NCBI RefSeq assembly: GCF_900091845.1
Contig: NZ_FMCI01000063.1
Location: 1 to 47,689 of the forward strand
Direction: 5' to 3'
Length of the DNA: 47,689 nucleotides
DNA from: Streptomyces sp. SolWspMP-5a-2
Lineage (GTDB): Bacteria > Actinomycetota > Actinomycetes > Streptomycetales > Streptomycetaceae
The notes under the pieces: model-generated
Database searches by the model: none
What the model was told of the DNA's origin: nothing
What the model saw: only the letters and a program-made list of their open reading frames with translations
Shown: positions 17,703 to 25,778 of the stretch, one piece after another
How the letters are laid out: each line of letters begins with the position of its first letter
Numbering within the stretch: position 1 is the stretch's first letter
Translations under genes and position numbers: made by a program

Positions 17703-18659
17703 ATGAGTCACAACCAGCCGGGCCCGTACGGCGGGCAGCAGCCCCAGCAGCCCGGACCGTACGGCCAGCCGGGCCCGTACGGGCAGCCGCCGCAGGCCCC
17801 GCAGCCCGGCTACGGCTATCCCCAGCAGCCCCCCGCGCCCCAGCCCGGCTACGGCTACCCGCAGCAGGCGCCGCCCGCCCAGCCGGGCTACCCCGGCTAC
17901 CCGCAGCAGCCCGGGGTCCCGCCGCAGGGTCCCTACGGCCAGCAGCCCTACGGCGCCCCGCAGCCCGCGGGCTCCGGCGGCGGCCGCAGGACGGGACTGA
18001 TCGTCGGTGTGGTGGCCGTGGTCGCCGCGATCGCGGTGGGCGCCTACTTCCTGGTCGGCTCGGGCGGCGGCGGCTCGGACGTCGCGGACGACGGCCCGCA
18101 CAAGCTGACCACCCCGGCGACGGTGATCGGCGGCACCTACACGAAGTCCGACAGCGGCGCCTCCTCGGACGACCTGTCCGACTCGGACGTCTCCGACTTC
18201 GAGAAGTGGGGCGTGCAGGACGCCAAGAAGGTCAGCGCGGCCTATGCCAACGGCTCCGGTCTGACGGCGAAGAACCTGACCTTCGGCGGGGTCTACGGCA
18301 CCATCGACGACCCCGAGGCGGTCGTGGACGCGATGTTCGGGAAGATCAAGTCGGAGTCGGAGAAGGACAAGGACACCGGCAAGACGACGCTGGTCGGCAG
18401 CCCCGAGGAGGTGAAGCCCGCGGGCTTCGCCAACGGCATCATGAAGTGCCAGGTGGCCAGGATCGACAACAGCGACGCCACCTCGGCGACCGCCCCGAAG
18501 TCCTTCACGATGCCGATGTGCATCTGGGCGGACCACAGCACCACCGCCTATGTGACGTCGTTCAGCCTCGCGGCGCTCGCCACCGGCCAGGGCGGCTCGG
18601 CCGACGACACCGCGGCGCTCGCCGCCAAGCTCCGCAACGACGTGCGCGTCAAGCTCTGA
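17703..18659 (+). CDS. Proline/tyrosine-repeat membrane-anchored protein, 318 aa
   Basis: I know no function. Residues 1-90 are disordered repeats of the PGYGYPQQ / GPYGQ type, presumed cytoplasmic. A basic GGGRRTG precedes one transmembrane helix (about 98-119, [21 protein letters not shown]). A Gly/Ser linker and an extracytoplasmic domain of about 190 residues follow, with two cysteines (in [10 protein letters not shown] and [10 protein letters not shown]) that could form a disulphide. The same architecture is common among Streptomyces membrane-anchored proteins. GGAGGGGAAC lies just upstream of the ATG. It is the only plus-strand gene in the left block, transcribed divergently from valS and convergently with clpX, and it ends at a strong bidirectional hairpin. 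Confidence 0.85.
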   Translation: MSHNQPGPYGGQQPQQPGPYGQPGPYGQPPQAPQPGYGYPQQPPAPQPGYGYPQQAPPAQPGYPGYPQQPGVPPQGPYGQQPYGAPQPAGSGGGRRTGLIVGVVAVVAAIAVGAYFLVGSGGGGSDVADDGPHKLTTPATVIGGTYTKSDSGASSDDLSDSDVSDFEKWGVQDAKKVSAAYANGSGLTAKNLTFGGVYGTIDDPEAVVDAMFGKIKSESEKDKDTGKTTLVGSPEEVKPAGFANGIMKCQVARIDNSDATSATAPKSFTMPMCIWADHSTTAYVTSFSLAALATGQGGSADDTAALAAKLRNDVRVKL

Positions 18660-18677
18660 CCCGGCACCGCCGACGAC

Positions 18678-18710
18678 GAAGGGCCCCGGTCTCCGTGACC
18701 GGGGCCCTTC
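18678..18710. terminator. Bidirectional terminator between the repeat protein and clpX
   Basis: GAAGGGCCCCGGT (18678-18690) and ACCGGGGCCCTTC (18698-18710) form a perfect 13-bp stem with a CTCCGTG loop, located between two converging genes. Confidence 0.85.
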
Positions 18711-18731
18711 TCGTGTCCGTGCGGCGGGGGG

Positions 18732-20018
18732 TCACGCCGTCTTCTGCTCCCCCGGTCCCCGCCCGCGGGCGTCGCGGGGGATCAGGGTCGGGTTGACGTT
18801 CGAGCGGACGACGTCGGCGGTGATGACGACCCGGGCCACGTCCTTGCGGGACGGGACCTCGTACATGACCGCCTGGAGGACCTCCTCCATGATGGCGCGC
18901 AGGCCGCGCGCGCCGGTCTGGCGCAGGATGGCCTGGTCGGCGATGGCCTCCAGCGCCTCGTGCTCGAAGTCCAGCTCCACACCGTCGAGTTCGAAGAGGC
19001 GCTGGTACTGCTTCACCAGCGCGTTGCGCGGCTCGACGAGGATCTGGAGCAGCGCCTTGCGGTCGAGGTTGTGGACCGCGGTGATGACCGGGAGGCGGCC
19101 GATGAACTCGGGGATCATGCCGAACTTGACCAGGTCCTCGGGCATGACGTCCTCGAACTGGTCCTTGGCCTCCAGCTCGCGCTTGGAGCGGATCGTGGCG
19201 CCGAAGCCGATGCCCTTGGCCCCGGCACGGGCCTCGATGATCTTCTCGAGGCCGGAGAACGCGCCGCCCACGATGAACAGCACGTTCGTCGTGTCGATCT
19301 GGATGAACTCCTGGTGCGGGTGCTTGCGTCCGCCCTGCGGCGGCACGGAGGCGGTGGTGCCCTCCAGGATCTTCAGCAGGGCCTGCTGGACGCCCTCGCC
19401 CGAGACATCGCGGGTGATCGACGGGTTTTCGCTCTTACGGGCGACCTTGTCGATCTCGTCGATGTAGATGATGCCCGTCTCGGCCTTCTTGACGTCGTAG
19501 TCGGCGGCCTGGATGAGCTTCAGGAGGATGTTCTCGACGTCCTCGCCGACGTACCCGGCCTCGGTGAGCGCCGTCGCGTCCGCGATCGCGAACGGGACGT
19601 TCAGCATCCGGGCCAGGGTCTGGGCCAGCAGCGTCTTGCCCGAGCCGGTCGGGCCGAGGAGCAGGATGTTGGACTTCGCGAGTTCGATCGCGTCGTCACG
19701 GCCCGCCCCGCCGCCGTTCTCGCCGGCCTGGACGCGCTTGTAGTGGTTGTACACCGCCACCGACAGGGCCTTCTTCGCCGACTCCTGGCCGACGACGTAC
19801 CCCTCCAGGAACTCGTAGATCTCGCGAGGCTTGGGGAGTTCCTCCCAGCGGACCTCGCTGGTCTCGGCGAGCTCCTCCTCGATGATCTCGTTGCAGAGGT
19901 CGATGCACTCGTCGCAGATGTACACACCAGGCCCTGCGATGAGCTTCTTGACCTGCTTCTGGCTCTTGCCGCAGAACGAGCACTTGAGCAGATCGCCGCC
20001 GTCACCGATGCGTGCCAC
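18732..20018 (-). CDS. clpX: ATP-dependent Clp protease ATP-binding subunit ClpX, 428 aa
   Basis: The GTG start at 20018 is preceded by AAGGGG at 8 bases. The N-terminal zinc-binding domain has C13, C16, C35 and C38 (CSFC...CDEC). The AAA+ module has Walker A GPTGSGKT at 122-129 and Walker B IIYIDEID near 190. The IGF-type loop that docks ClpP is in the segment [11 protein letters not shown]. ClpX unfolds tagged substrates and feeds them to ClpP. The gene is separated from clpP2 by 184 bases containing a nested palindrome, so it probably has separate regulation. Confidence 0.97.
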   Translation of the reverse strand: MARIGDGGDLLKCSFCGKSQKQVKKLIAGPGVYICDECIDLCNEIIEEELAETSEVRWEELPKPREIYEFLEGYVVGQESAKKALSVAVYNHYKRVQAGENGGGAGRDDAIELAKSNILLLGPTGSGKTLLAQTLARMLNVPFAIADATALTEAGYVGEDVENILLKLIQAADYDVKKAETGIIYIDEIDKVARKSENPSITRDVSGEGVQQALLKILEGTTASVPPQGGRKHPHQEFIQIDTTNVLFIVGGAFSGLEKIIEARAGAKGIGFGATIRSKRELEAKDQFEDVMPEDLVKFGMIPEFIGRLPVITAVHNLDRKALLQILVEPRNALVKQYQRLFELDGVELDFEHEALEAIADQAILRQTGARGLRAIMEEVLQAVMYEVPSRKDVARVVITADVVRSNVNPTLIPRDARGRGPGEQKTA

Positions 20019-20115
20019 GGTGTGCTTCCCCTTCGCCTGGGAGACGCCTAGGTCCAGCGGCTCCTGGTGCTGCCTTCATCCGACGGTACCTTGCCGAGCC
20101 CCCCGTTCGGGCCCC

Positions 20116-20178
20116 CCTTGGCACGGTTCACTTCCAGGTGCCCGATTGTCGTGCACCTTGTCGCGCTCCGTGCCAAGG
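20116..20178. promoter_or_regulatory. Nested symmetric palindrome between clpP2 and clpX
   Basis: The outer arms CCTTGGCACGG (20116-20126) and CCGTGCCAAGG (20168-20178) are perfect complements. Inside them, each 9 bases in, AGGTGC (20136-20141) and GCACCT (20153-20158) also pair, leaving an 11-base centre. The element starts 25 bases after the clpP2 stop on the minus strand. It could be a terminator, an mRNA structure, or paired protein-binding sites upstream of clpX. Confidence 0.65.
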
Positions 20179-20202
20179 AGCGGCAGACGATACAGCGTCG
20201 CG

Positions 20203-20883
20203 CTAGCGGACGGACTCGTTGTTCATCTTCCGGGTCGAGATGATCTGGTCGACGAGGCCGTACGCCAGGGCTTCCTCGGCCGTGAGGATCTTGTCGCGCT
20301 CGATGTCCTCGCGGATCTTCTCGATCGACGTGGTCGAGTGGTGGGCCAGCATGTCCTCGAGCTGGCCGCGCATCCGGAGGATCTCGTTGGCGGCGATCTC
20401 CAGGTCGGAGACCTGGCCGCGGCCGGTCTCGCTGTAGGGCTGGTGGATCAGCACCCGCGCGTTCGGCAGGGCCATCCGCTTGCCCGGCGTACCGGCGGCC
20501 AGCAGGATCGCCGCGGCGGAGGCCGCCTGGCCCATGCAGACCGTCTGGATGTCGGGCTTCACGAACTGCATCGTGTCGTAGATCGCGGTGAGCGCCGTGA
20601 AGGAGCCGCCGGGGCTGTTGATGTAGATCGAGATGTCCCGGTCCGGGTCCATCGACTCCAGGCACAGGAGCTGCGCCATGACGTCGTTGGCGGAGGCGTC
20701 GTCGATCTGGACGCCGAGGAAGATCACCCGCTCCTCGAAGAGCTTCGCGTACGGGTCGTACTCGCGCACGCCCTGCGAGGTGCGCTCCACGAAGCGCGGG
20801 ATGACGTACCGGGACTCGGCCGCCGGGGCCGTGTACTCGGCGCGTCCGCGGTCGTACAGGCCGCTGCCGGGGAAGTCGTTCAC
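20203..20883 (-). CDS. clpP2: ATP-dependent Clp protease proteolytic subunit ClpP2, 226 aa
   Basis: The GTG start at 20883 has AGGAGA 8-10 bases upstream. The catalytic serine is S122 in [10 protein letters not shown], the histidine is H147 in VLIHQP, and the aspartate lies near 193 in the REDIERD segment. The N-terminal extension of about 45 residues before the ClpP core is longer than in single ClpP systems. It forms the second ring type of the ClpP1P2 tetradecamer of actinobacteria. It lies 54 bases after clpP1 and is co-transcribed with it. Confidence 0.96.
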   Translation of the reverse strand: MNDFPGSGLYDRGRAEYTAPAAESRYVIPRFVERTSQGVREYDPYAKLFEERVIFLGVQIDDASANDVMAQLLCLESMDPDRDISIYINSPGGSFTALTAIYDTMQFVKPDIQTVCMGQAASAAAILLAAGTPGKRMALPNARVLIHQPYSETGRGQVSDLEIAANEILRMRGQLEDMLAHHSTTSIEKIREDIERDKILTAEEALAYGLVDQIISTRKMNNESVR

Positions 20884-20937
20884 TGTCTGTCTCCTAGAGG
20901 CTCTGGCGGTCGGCTGAGGGGCTGTACGGGGGCCGTG

Positions 20938-21555
20938 TCAGGCCCCGGTGCCGCCGCCGCCCGGCATGTTGGCGGCCGTGGTGATGACCTCGTCGATGAG
21001 GCCGTACTCCTTGGCCTCGTCGGCGTCGAACCAGCGGTCGCGGTCGGAGGCCCGGGTGATCTCCTCGAACGTCTGACCGGTGTGCTGGGAGGTCAGCTCC
21101 GCCATGCGCTTCTTGGTGTGCAGCAGCCGCTCCGCGTGGATCTTGATGTCGGAGGCCGAGCCGGCCAGACCGGCGGACGGCTGGTGGATCAGGATCTCGG
21201 CGTTCGGCAGCGCGAAGCGCTTGCCCGGAGTACCCGCGCTCAGCAGGAACTGCCCCATGGAGGCGGCGAGGCCCATGGCGATCGTCACCACGTCGTTCTT
21301 GATGTACTGCATGGTGTCGTAGATCGCCATGCCGGCCGTGATCGAGCCGCCGGGGCTGTTGATGTACAGGTAGATGTCCTTGTCCGGGTCGGCGGCAAGG
21401 AGCAGCAGCTGTGCGGTGATCTTGTTCGCGATGTCGTCGTCGACCGGCTGGCCGAGGAAGATGATCCGCTCGTTGAGCAGCCGGTTGTAGACCTGGTCGC
21501 CGAGGCCACCACCGATGGAAGGCTCGCCGGCGGCGGAGGGCATCAGATTCGTCAC
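20938..21555 (-). CDS. clpP1: ATP-dependent Clp protease proteolytic subunit ClpP1, 205 aa
   Basis: I chose GTG at 21555 ([17 protein letters not shown]), preceded by GGTGG; an upstream in-frame extension to 21597 is Arg-rich and not conserved. The catalytic serine is S99 in MGLAASMGQ, and the histidine is H124 in [21 protein letters not shown] forms the oxyanion region. In Streptomyces clpP1-clpP2 is the housekeeping pair, activated by ClgR and needed for aerial development. A ClgR-type box lies at 21708-21721. Confidence 0.96.
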   Translation of the reverse strand: MTNLMPSAAGEPSIGGGLGDQVYNRLLNERIIFLGQPVDDDIANKITAQLLLLAADPDKDIYLYINSPGGSITAGMAIYDTMQYIKNDVVTIAMGLAASMGQFLLSAGTPGKRFALPNAEILIHQPSAGLAGSASDIKIHAERLLHTKKRMAELTSQHTGQTFEEITRASDRDRWFDADEAKEYGLIDEVITTAANMPGGGGTGA

Positions 21556-21663
21556 GTATCCACCTGCTCGTCTTACGACGGCGCCGGGCCGTCTCACGTG
21601 TTCTGCCGGGGCCTGGGGGCCTTCCGGCGCTAATCGGGGACTCCCCTGCCCTCGTATTCATGG

Positions 21664-21669
21664 ACCCTA
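21664..21669 (-). promoter_or_regulatory. Candidate -10 box of the clpP1-clpP2 promoter
   Basis: TAGGGT on the minus strand fits TANNNT. The start point would be near 21657, about 100 bases before the clpP1 GTG. No consensus -35 is present, consistent with dependence on an activator. Confidence 0.4.
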
Positions 21670-21707
21670 ACGCGCGGGTCCCTTCGGAGAATCCCGGATA
21701 TGGGGGT

Positions 21708-21721
21708 GTTCGCCGGGGGCG
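21708..21721. promoter_or_regulatory. ClgR-type operator upstream of clpP1
   Basis: The plus strand reads GTTCGC-CGGGG-GCG, matching the GTTCGC-N5-GCG motif described for the Streptomyces activator ClgR. It is an imperfect palindrome (TTCGCC...GGCGTA). Its centre lies about 57 bases upstream of the proposed start of transcription, a normal place for an activator. Confidence 0.65.
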
Positions 21722-21726
21722 TAGCC

Positions 21727-21762
21727 CGACGGGCCCCCGGGGACTTCCCCGGGGGCCCGTCG
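21727..21762 (-). terminator. Perfect 16-bp hairpin terminator after tig
   Basis: CGACGGGCCCCCGGGG and its exact complement flank a 4-base ACTT loop, 28 bases past the tig stop codon. It is directly adjacent to the ClgR box, so transcription of tig is cleanly separated from clpP1. Confidence 0.88.
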
Positions 21763-21789
21763 CACGTCCTGTCGGAGACGCCGCGGGAC

Positions 21790-23196
21790 TCAGCCCTCGG
21801 TCTTCTCCTCGGCCTTCTCGGCCTTGGCCTCGGCGTCGTCACCGGCGGCCTCGGCCGCTTCGGTGCCCTCGGCCTCGGTCTCGTCCTCGTCGTCCAGGTC
21901 GACGACCTCGCCGTTGGTGTCCTTCACGGTGGCGGACTCGACGACGACGGCCAGCGCCTTGCCGCGCGCGACCTCACCGACGAGCAGCGGCACCTGGCCG
22001 CCCTCGACGACGGCCTGCGCGAACTGGTCGGGGGACATGCCGGAGGAGGCGGCGCGGCGCATGAGGTGCTCGGTGAGCTCCTCCTGGTTCACGTTCAGCT
22101 TCTCCTGCTTGACCAGCTCGTCCAGGACGAACTGGGTCTTGATGCCCTTGACCGCGGCCTCACGGGTCTCGGTCTCGAACTCCTCCTCCGTCTTGCCCTG
22201 GATCTCCAGGTACTTCGGGAGGTCGAGGCCCATCTGACCGAGCTGGTGGTGCTCCAGGTTGTGCTTGCGGGTGTTGATCTCGTCCTCGAGGAGCTTCTCG
22301 GGGACGGGCACCTCGACCAGCTCCAGGAGCTTCTCCAGGACGCGCTCCTGGGCCTGGGTGGCCTGGTCGTACTGCTTCATGTTCGCGAGGCGCTTGCGGC
22401 TGTCGGCGCGCAGCTCCTCCAGGGTGTCGAACTCGGAGGCGAGCTGCGCGAACTCGTCGTCCAGCTCGGGCAGTTCGCGGGCGGCGACCTGGGTGACCTT
22501 GACGGTGACCCGGGCCTCGCGGCCGGCCGCGGAGCCGCCCTTCAGCTCGGAGGCGAAGGTGGCCTCGCCACCGGCCTCCAGGCCCTTGACGGCGTCGTCG
22601 ATGCCGTCGAGCAGCTCGCCGGAGCCGATGGTGTAGGAGACGCCGCTGGCGACGCCGTCCTCCAGCACCTCGTCGTCGACCTTGGCCTCCAGGTCGACGG
22701 TCACGACGTCGCCGTCACCGGCGGCGCGCTCGACCGGGGAGGTGGCGGCGAAGCGCTCACGGAGCTGCTCGACCGACTTGTCGACGTCCTCGTCGGTGAC
22801 CTCGATCGCGTCGACCTCGACCTCGATGCCGGAGTAGTCCGGGATCTGGATCTCGGGACGGATGTCGACCTCGGCGGTGAAGTTCAGCGTGTCGCCGTCC
22901 TTCAGCTCCGTGATGTCGACCTCGGGCTGGCCCAGGACGTTGAGCTCGGCCTCGTTGACCGCCTCGGTGTAGAACTTGGGAAGCGCGTCGTTGACCGCCT
23001 CCTCCAGGACCGCACCGCGGCCGAACCGCTGGTCGATGACGCGGGCCGGGATCTTGCCCTTCCGGAAGCCCTTCACCGTGACCTGCTGGTTGATCTTCTT
23101 GTACGCCGCGTCGAGGCTGTCCTTGAGCTCCTCGAAGGGCACCTCGACAGTGAGCCGAACCCGGGTCGGGTTCAGGGTCTCCACGGCGCTCTTCAC
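21790..23196 (-). CDS. tig: Trigger factor, ribosome-associated chaperone, 468 aa
   Basis: The GTG start at 23196 has AAGGAG 8 bases upstream ([20 protein letters not shown]); the open frame continues upstream to 23457, but that part overlaps the tRNA-Pro gene and is not protein. The ribosome-binding signature is GFRKGKIP near residue 44. A FKBP-type prolyl isomerase domain (about 150-240) follows, then the helical C-terminal chaperone arms. A highly acidic Glu/Ala tail ([16 protein letters not shown]) ends the protein, as in other Streptomyces. The gene is preceded by a good promoter (23307-23335) and followed by a strong terminator. Confidence 0.96.
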   Translation of the reverse strand: MKSAVETLNPTRVRLTVEVPFEELKDSLDAAYKKINQQVTVKGFRKGKIPARVIDQRFGRGAVLEEAVNDALPKFYTEAVNEAELNVLGQPEVDITELKDGDTLNFTAEVDIRPEIQIPDYSGIEVEVDAIEVTDEDVDKSVEQLRERFAATSPVERAAGDGDVVTVDLEAKVDDEVLEDGVASGVSYTIGSGELLDGIDDAVKGLEAGGEATFASELKGGSAAGREARVTVKVTQVAARELPELDDEFAQLASEFDTLEELRADSRKRLANMKQYDQATQAQERVLEKLLELVEVPVPEKLLEDEINTRKHNLEHHQLGQMGLDLPKYLEIQGKTEEEFETETREAAVKGIKTQFVLDELVKQEKLNVNQEELTEHLMRRAASSGMSPDQFAQAVVEGGQVPLLVGEVARGKALAVVVESATVKDTNGEVVDLDDEDETEAEGTEAAEAAGDDAEAKAEKAEEKTEG

Positions 23197-23306
23197 GGTT
23201 CGGTCTCCTTGTGGCTGACTTCTTGGTTTCTGCCGGTACCAGAGTGGACCGGCGGATCGCGCCCTGAGGACTTTCTTGATGAGAGGCACACGGGCGTGCA
23301 GCTTGC

Positions 23307-23335
23307 ATAGTAACGGCAGCGGCGACACGCCCCAA
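23307..23335 (-). promoter_or_regulatory. Promoter of tig
   Basis: On the minus strand TTGGGG (-35, 23330-23335) is followed after exactly 17 bases by TACTAT (-10, 23307-23312). The leader to the GTG would be about 104 bases. The -10 box sits in an A/T-rich spot unusual for this genome. Confidence 0.6.
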
Positions 23336-23384
23336 AGGCGATCACGCGAGGTGATCGCGCGGATGACCGGTGTCGATCGGTCGC

Positions 23385-23461
23385 TGGTCGGGGTGGCGGG
23401 ATTTGAACCCACGGCCTTCCGCTCCCAAAGCGGACGCGCTACCAAGCTGCGCCACACCCCG
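23385..23461 (-). tRNA. tRNA-Pro (anticodon TGG)
   Basis: A full cloverleaf of 77 bases including an encoded CCA. The acceptor CGGGGTG pairs with CACCCCG, the D arm is GCGC/GCGC, the anticodon stem is TCCGC/GCGGA with loop TTTGGGA (anticodon TGG), and the T arm is GTGGG-TTCAAAT-CCCGC. The discriminator base is A. It reads codons CCA and CCG and lies upstream of, and on the same strand as, tig. Confidence 0.97.
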
Positions 23462-23626
23462 TCTGGTGCGACACGTAGGGTACATGCCCGGCGACAGCGG
23501 GGCCGCCGCTTCCGGCGGGCCCGGACCCCGGCCCGGCGGCCGGTGCGACGGGGTGTGCGGCGGGCCGGGCGGACCCGCTACGATGCCTTCAGCGCCGGGG
23601 TCGCGGTTCCCGCTCACCGGCGCTGC

Positions 23627-23697
23627 GCGGGCGTAGCTCAATGGTAGAGCCCTAGTCTTCCAAACTAGCTACGCGGGTTCGATTCCCGTCGCCCGCT
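23627..23697 (+). tRNA. tRNA-Gly (anticodon TCC)
   Basis: A cloverleaf of 71 bases. The acceptor GCGGGCG pairs with CGCCCGC, the anticodon stem is CTAGT/ACTAG with loop CTTCCAA (anticodon TCC), and the T arm is GCGGG-TTCGATT-CCCGT. CCA is not encoded. It reads GGA and GGG codons. A strong hairpin follows at 23709-23744. Confidence 0.97.
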
Positions 23698-23708
23698 CCG
23701 TACGGCCC

Positions 23709-23744
23709 GGGGCCGGGCGGAGGATCACTCCTCCGCCCGGCCCC
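23709..23744. terminator. Bidirectional hairpin between tRNA-Gly and the small membrane protein
   Basis: GGGGCCGGGCGGAG (23709-23722) pairs perfectly with CTCCGCCCGGCCCC (23731-23744) around an 8-base loop. It serves the plus-strand tRNA and the minus-strand 64-aa gene, which converge here. Confidence 0.85.
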
Positions 23745-23771
23745 GACCGCGTTCCCGGGCCCCGAGCGCCG

Positions 23772-23966
23772 TCAGAAGCTGATGGAGTTGAGCGTCTCCG
23801 CTATCGAGTTCAGGAACCGGTTGATCGACGGGGCCATGCCGCTCGACGCCAGGAAGAAGCCGAAGAGGATCGCCACGATGGCGGGCCCGGCCTTGATGGA
23901 GCCTCCCCGGATCAACACCACCAGGATGATCGCCAACAGGAGCACCACCGACAGTGAAATAGCCAC
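23772..23966 (-). CDS. Small hydrophobic membrane protein, 64 aa
   Basis: No known function. It consists of a GTG start, a helix of about 19 hydrophobic residues (MAISLSVVLLLAIILVVLI), a short basic turn (RGGSIKAG), a second hydrophobic helix (PAIVAILFGFFLASSG) and an amphipathic tail (INRFLNSIAETLNSI). This two-helix hairpin is a conserved hypothetical protein in Streptomyces as far as I recall. A TAGGGT box (23977-23982, minus) lies 10-15 bases upstream of the GTG, so the leader would be very short or absent. The gene is alone, divergent from the acyltransferase unit. Confidence 0.72.
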   Translation of the reverse strand: MAISLSVVLLLAIILVVLIRGGSIKAGPAIVAILFGFFLASSGMAPSINRFLNSIAETLNSISF

Positions 23967-24419
23967 AACTGATCACACCCTATGGACGGTCCGCTCTCCC
24001 GGCCCGGGGGCACCGGCCCGCACGCCCCCGCCAGAACCATCGTGCCACCAACAGGGCCTCCGTATGCGGCCGGTGGGACATCGGACGTGACGCCTGTGCC
24101 GCGACGGCGTCCGCGGGACCGCGGCGGCGGGTCGCCAACACCCCGCCCCAGCAGGGCCGTCCGGGAAATTCGACCGGATCGTTTCCCGCTCCACACATCA
24201 CGCGCGCAGCTATTTCGAATTGTGCCCGCCGGCCGCCCGGAGACGGTCCCGAGCCCGGCCGTCCGGTGAACTTATGCGGTATTTAGTGGGGATGAGTCAC
24301 GACAAGCCGGGCACATGCGACGCGATGTCAACTCTGCCGAATCCGGGGTATCCGACAACAGAACCACGAATGACGTGGAGGTTTTACGGAATCCCATGGA
24401 CAACGCTAGGGTGCCTCAA
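23967..24419. other. Long intergenic region with A/T-rich island
   Basis: These 450 bases hold no gene I can support. The right half is much less G+C-rich than its surroundings (for example TTATGCGGTATTTAGTGG near 24270-24290 and TTTCGAATTG near 24212). A frame from 24315 joins the micro-ORF at 24420 but uses rare codons, including TTA, and is probably leader DNA. The region should hold promoters for the 64-aa gene (leftwards) and the acyltransferase (rightwards). Confidence 0.4.
24383..24412 (+). promoter_or_regulatory. Promoter upstream of the micro-ORF and acyltransferase
   Basis: TTTACG (24383-24388) and TAGGGT (24407-24412) are separated by 18 bases, a reasonable vegetative sigma-factor pair for Streptomyces. 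The start point would fall at about 24419-24420, exactly on the ATG of the micro-ORF. Confidence 0.5.
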
Positions 24420-24503
24420 ATGTTCAACGCTGCCCCGTCCCCCGCATCCGCAGCGAGCACCTCGATCGTCTCCCCCGGCTTCCCCCGGGGTGAGGATCGG
24501 TGA
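24420..24503 (+). CDS. Putative leaderless 27-residue leader peptide overlapping the acyltransferase start
   Basis: The ATG at 24420 begins a short frame, MFNAAPSPASAASTSIVSPG and seven more residues, ending in TGA at 24501-24503. That stop overlaps the GTG start of the acyltransferase as GTGA. About three quarters of its codons end in G or C. The ATG coincides with the predicted transcription start of the promoter at 24383-24412, so it would be translated without a leader. Such overlaps usually mean translational coupling. I know no homologue; it could also be untranslated leader. Confidence 0.4.
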   Translation: MFNAAPSPASAASTSIVSPGFPRGEDR

Positions 24504-25717
24504 CGAACTCGCTCCGCGCACAAGGCCACACCGGATCAGCGCGCCCCCCGGCCCCACCCGGGAAGCGGCGTGACGCGTTCTTCGACAACGCCAAGTACCT
24601 GGCCATCGTGCTGGTCGCGATGGGCCACTCCTGGGAGCCGTTGAAGGGCGAGAGCCGGGTGCTGGAGGCGCTGTACACGGTCGTGTACGCGTTCCACATG
24701 CCGGCCTTCATCATCATCTCGGGCTATTTCTCCCGCAGTTTCGACATGCGCCCCGACCGGCTGCGCCGCCTGGTCACGGGTGTCGCCGTGCCGTACATCG
24801 TCTTCGAGACGGCGTACAGCCTCTTCAAGCGGTACGGCGACCACGACCCCGGCATGGCGATCACCCTGCTGGACCCCTGGTACCTCACCTGGTTCCTGAT
24901 CGCCCTGTTCGTCTGGCGGCTGACCACCCCGCTGTGGAAGTCGCTGCGCTGGCCGCTGCCGGTCGCCCTCGCCGTCGCGATGCTGGCGTCCGTCTCCCCG
25001 GAGATCGGCGACGACCTCGACCTCCAGCGGGTCCTGCAGTTCCTGCCGTTCTTCGTGCTGGGCCTGTGCCTGAAGCCCGAGCACTTCCGGATGGTGCGCA
25101 CCCGCAGGATGCGGATCGTGTCGGTGCCGGTGTTCGCCGCGGCGCTGGCCGTCGGCTGGTGGTCGGTGCCCCGCATGAACACCGCGTGGTTCTACCACCG
25201 CGACGCCGCCCAGGAGCTGGCCGCGCCCTGGTGGAGCGGTCCGGTGATGGTGCTGGCCCTGTTCGGCTGCTCGCTGGTGCTGACGGCGTGCTTCTTCGCC
25301 TGGGTGCCGGGCCGCACGATGTGGTTCACGGCGCTGGGCGCGGGCACCCTCTACGGCTATCTGCTGCACGGATTCGTGGTCAAGGCGGGCGACTTCTACG
25401 GCTGGTTCGAACCCGCGTGGCTGCACCGGCCGCTGGGCGAGATCGCGGTGACCGCCGCCGCGGGCGTCGTCGTCACCCTGTTGTGCACGCCGCCGGTGCG
25501 CCGGGTGTTCCGGTTCGCGATGGAGCCCGAGATGAAGTGGGCGTTCAAGCGGGACGCGGGCGAGGCGGCGCGGGAGCGCGCGCGGCAGGACGGCGCGGGA
25601 GGGCCCGGGAACACGGAGCGGCCCGAGGCGTCGGGCGACTCCCCCGCGGACGCGTCCGGCACGGGGTCCGGCGCGGACGAGCGGCGCGACCGGCAGTCCG
25701 CCGAGGCACGCTCCTAG
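24500..25717 (+). CDS. Acyltransferase-3 family membrane protein, 405 aa
   Basis: The GTG at 24500 is preceded by GAGG. The N-terminal tail is followed by DAFFDNAKYLAIVLVAMGHSWEPL, the entry helix of the acyltransferase-3 (OafA/fucose-4-O-acetylase-like) family with its conserved histidine, then FHMPAFIIISGYFSRS. About ten hydrophobic helices follow. The last 65 residues are a hydrophilic Ala/Glu/Arg/Ser tail (ERARQDGAGGPGNTERPEAS). Members O-acetylate cell surface sugars or small molecules using an acyl donor from the cytoplasm; the substrate here is unknown. The gene stands alone apart from the overlapping micro-ORF, and converges with the HD hydrolase gene across a hairpin. Confidence 0.87.
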   Translation: MTNSLRAQGHTGSARPPAPPGKRRDAFFDNAKYLAIVLVAMGHSWEPLKGESRVLEALYTVVYAFHMPAFIIISGYFSRSFDMRPDRLRRLVTGVAVPYIVFETAYSLFKRYGDHDPGMAITLLDPWYLTWFLIALFVWRLTTPLWKSLRWPLPVALAVAMLASVSPEIGDDLDLQRVLQFLPFFVLGLCLKPEHFRMVRTRRMRIVSVPVFAAALAVGWWSVPRMNTAWFYHRDAAQELAAPWWSGPVMVLALFGCSLVLTACFFAWVPGRTMWFTALGAGTLYGYLLHGFVVKAGDFYGWFEPAWLHRPLGEIAVTAAAGVVVTLLCTPPVRRVFRFAMEPEMKWAFKRDAGEAARERARQDGAGGPGNTERPEASGDSPADASGTGSGADERRDRQSAEARS

Positions 25718-25748
25718 CCCCCCTCGCACCACCGCACCACCGCACGTC

Positions 25749-25778
25749 GACGGGCCGTCCTCATCAGGGCGGCCCGTC
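25749..25778. terminator. Hairpin between converging acyltransferase and HD hydrolase genes
   Basis: GACGGGCCG (25749-25757) and CGGCCCGTC (25770-25778) form a 9-bp stem whose loop contains the last codons of the HD gene (stop at 25764). Confidence 0.65.

Noticed and set aside
21556..21597. Upstream extension of clpP1
   Set aside because: The extra 14 residues are Arg/Val/Gly-rich and not part of ClpP1 proteins. The GTG at 21555 has the ribosome site and matches the family start.
23197..23457. Upstream extension of trigger factor
   Set aside because: It overlaps the tRNA-Pro gene and the tig promoter; the conserved protein starts at the GTG at 23196 with AAGGAG.
23385..23697. Integration site of a mobile element at tRNA-Pro or tRNA-Gly
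   Set aside because: No integrase, no direct repeat of a tRNA 3' end and no atypical genes lie nearby.
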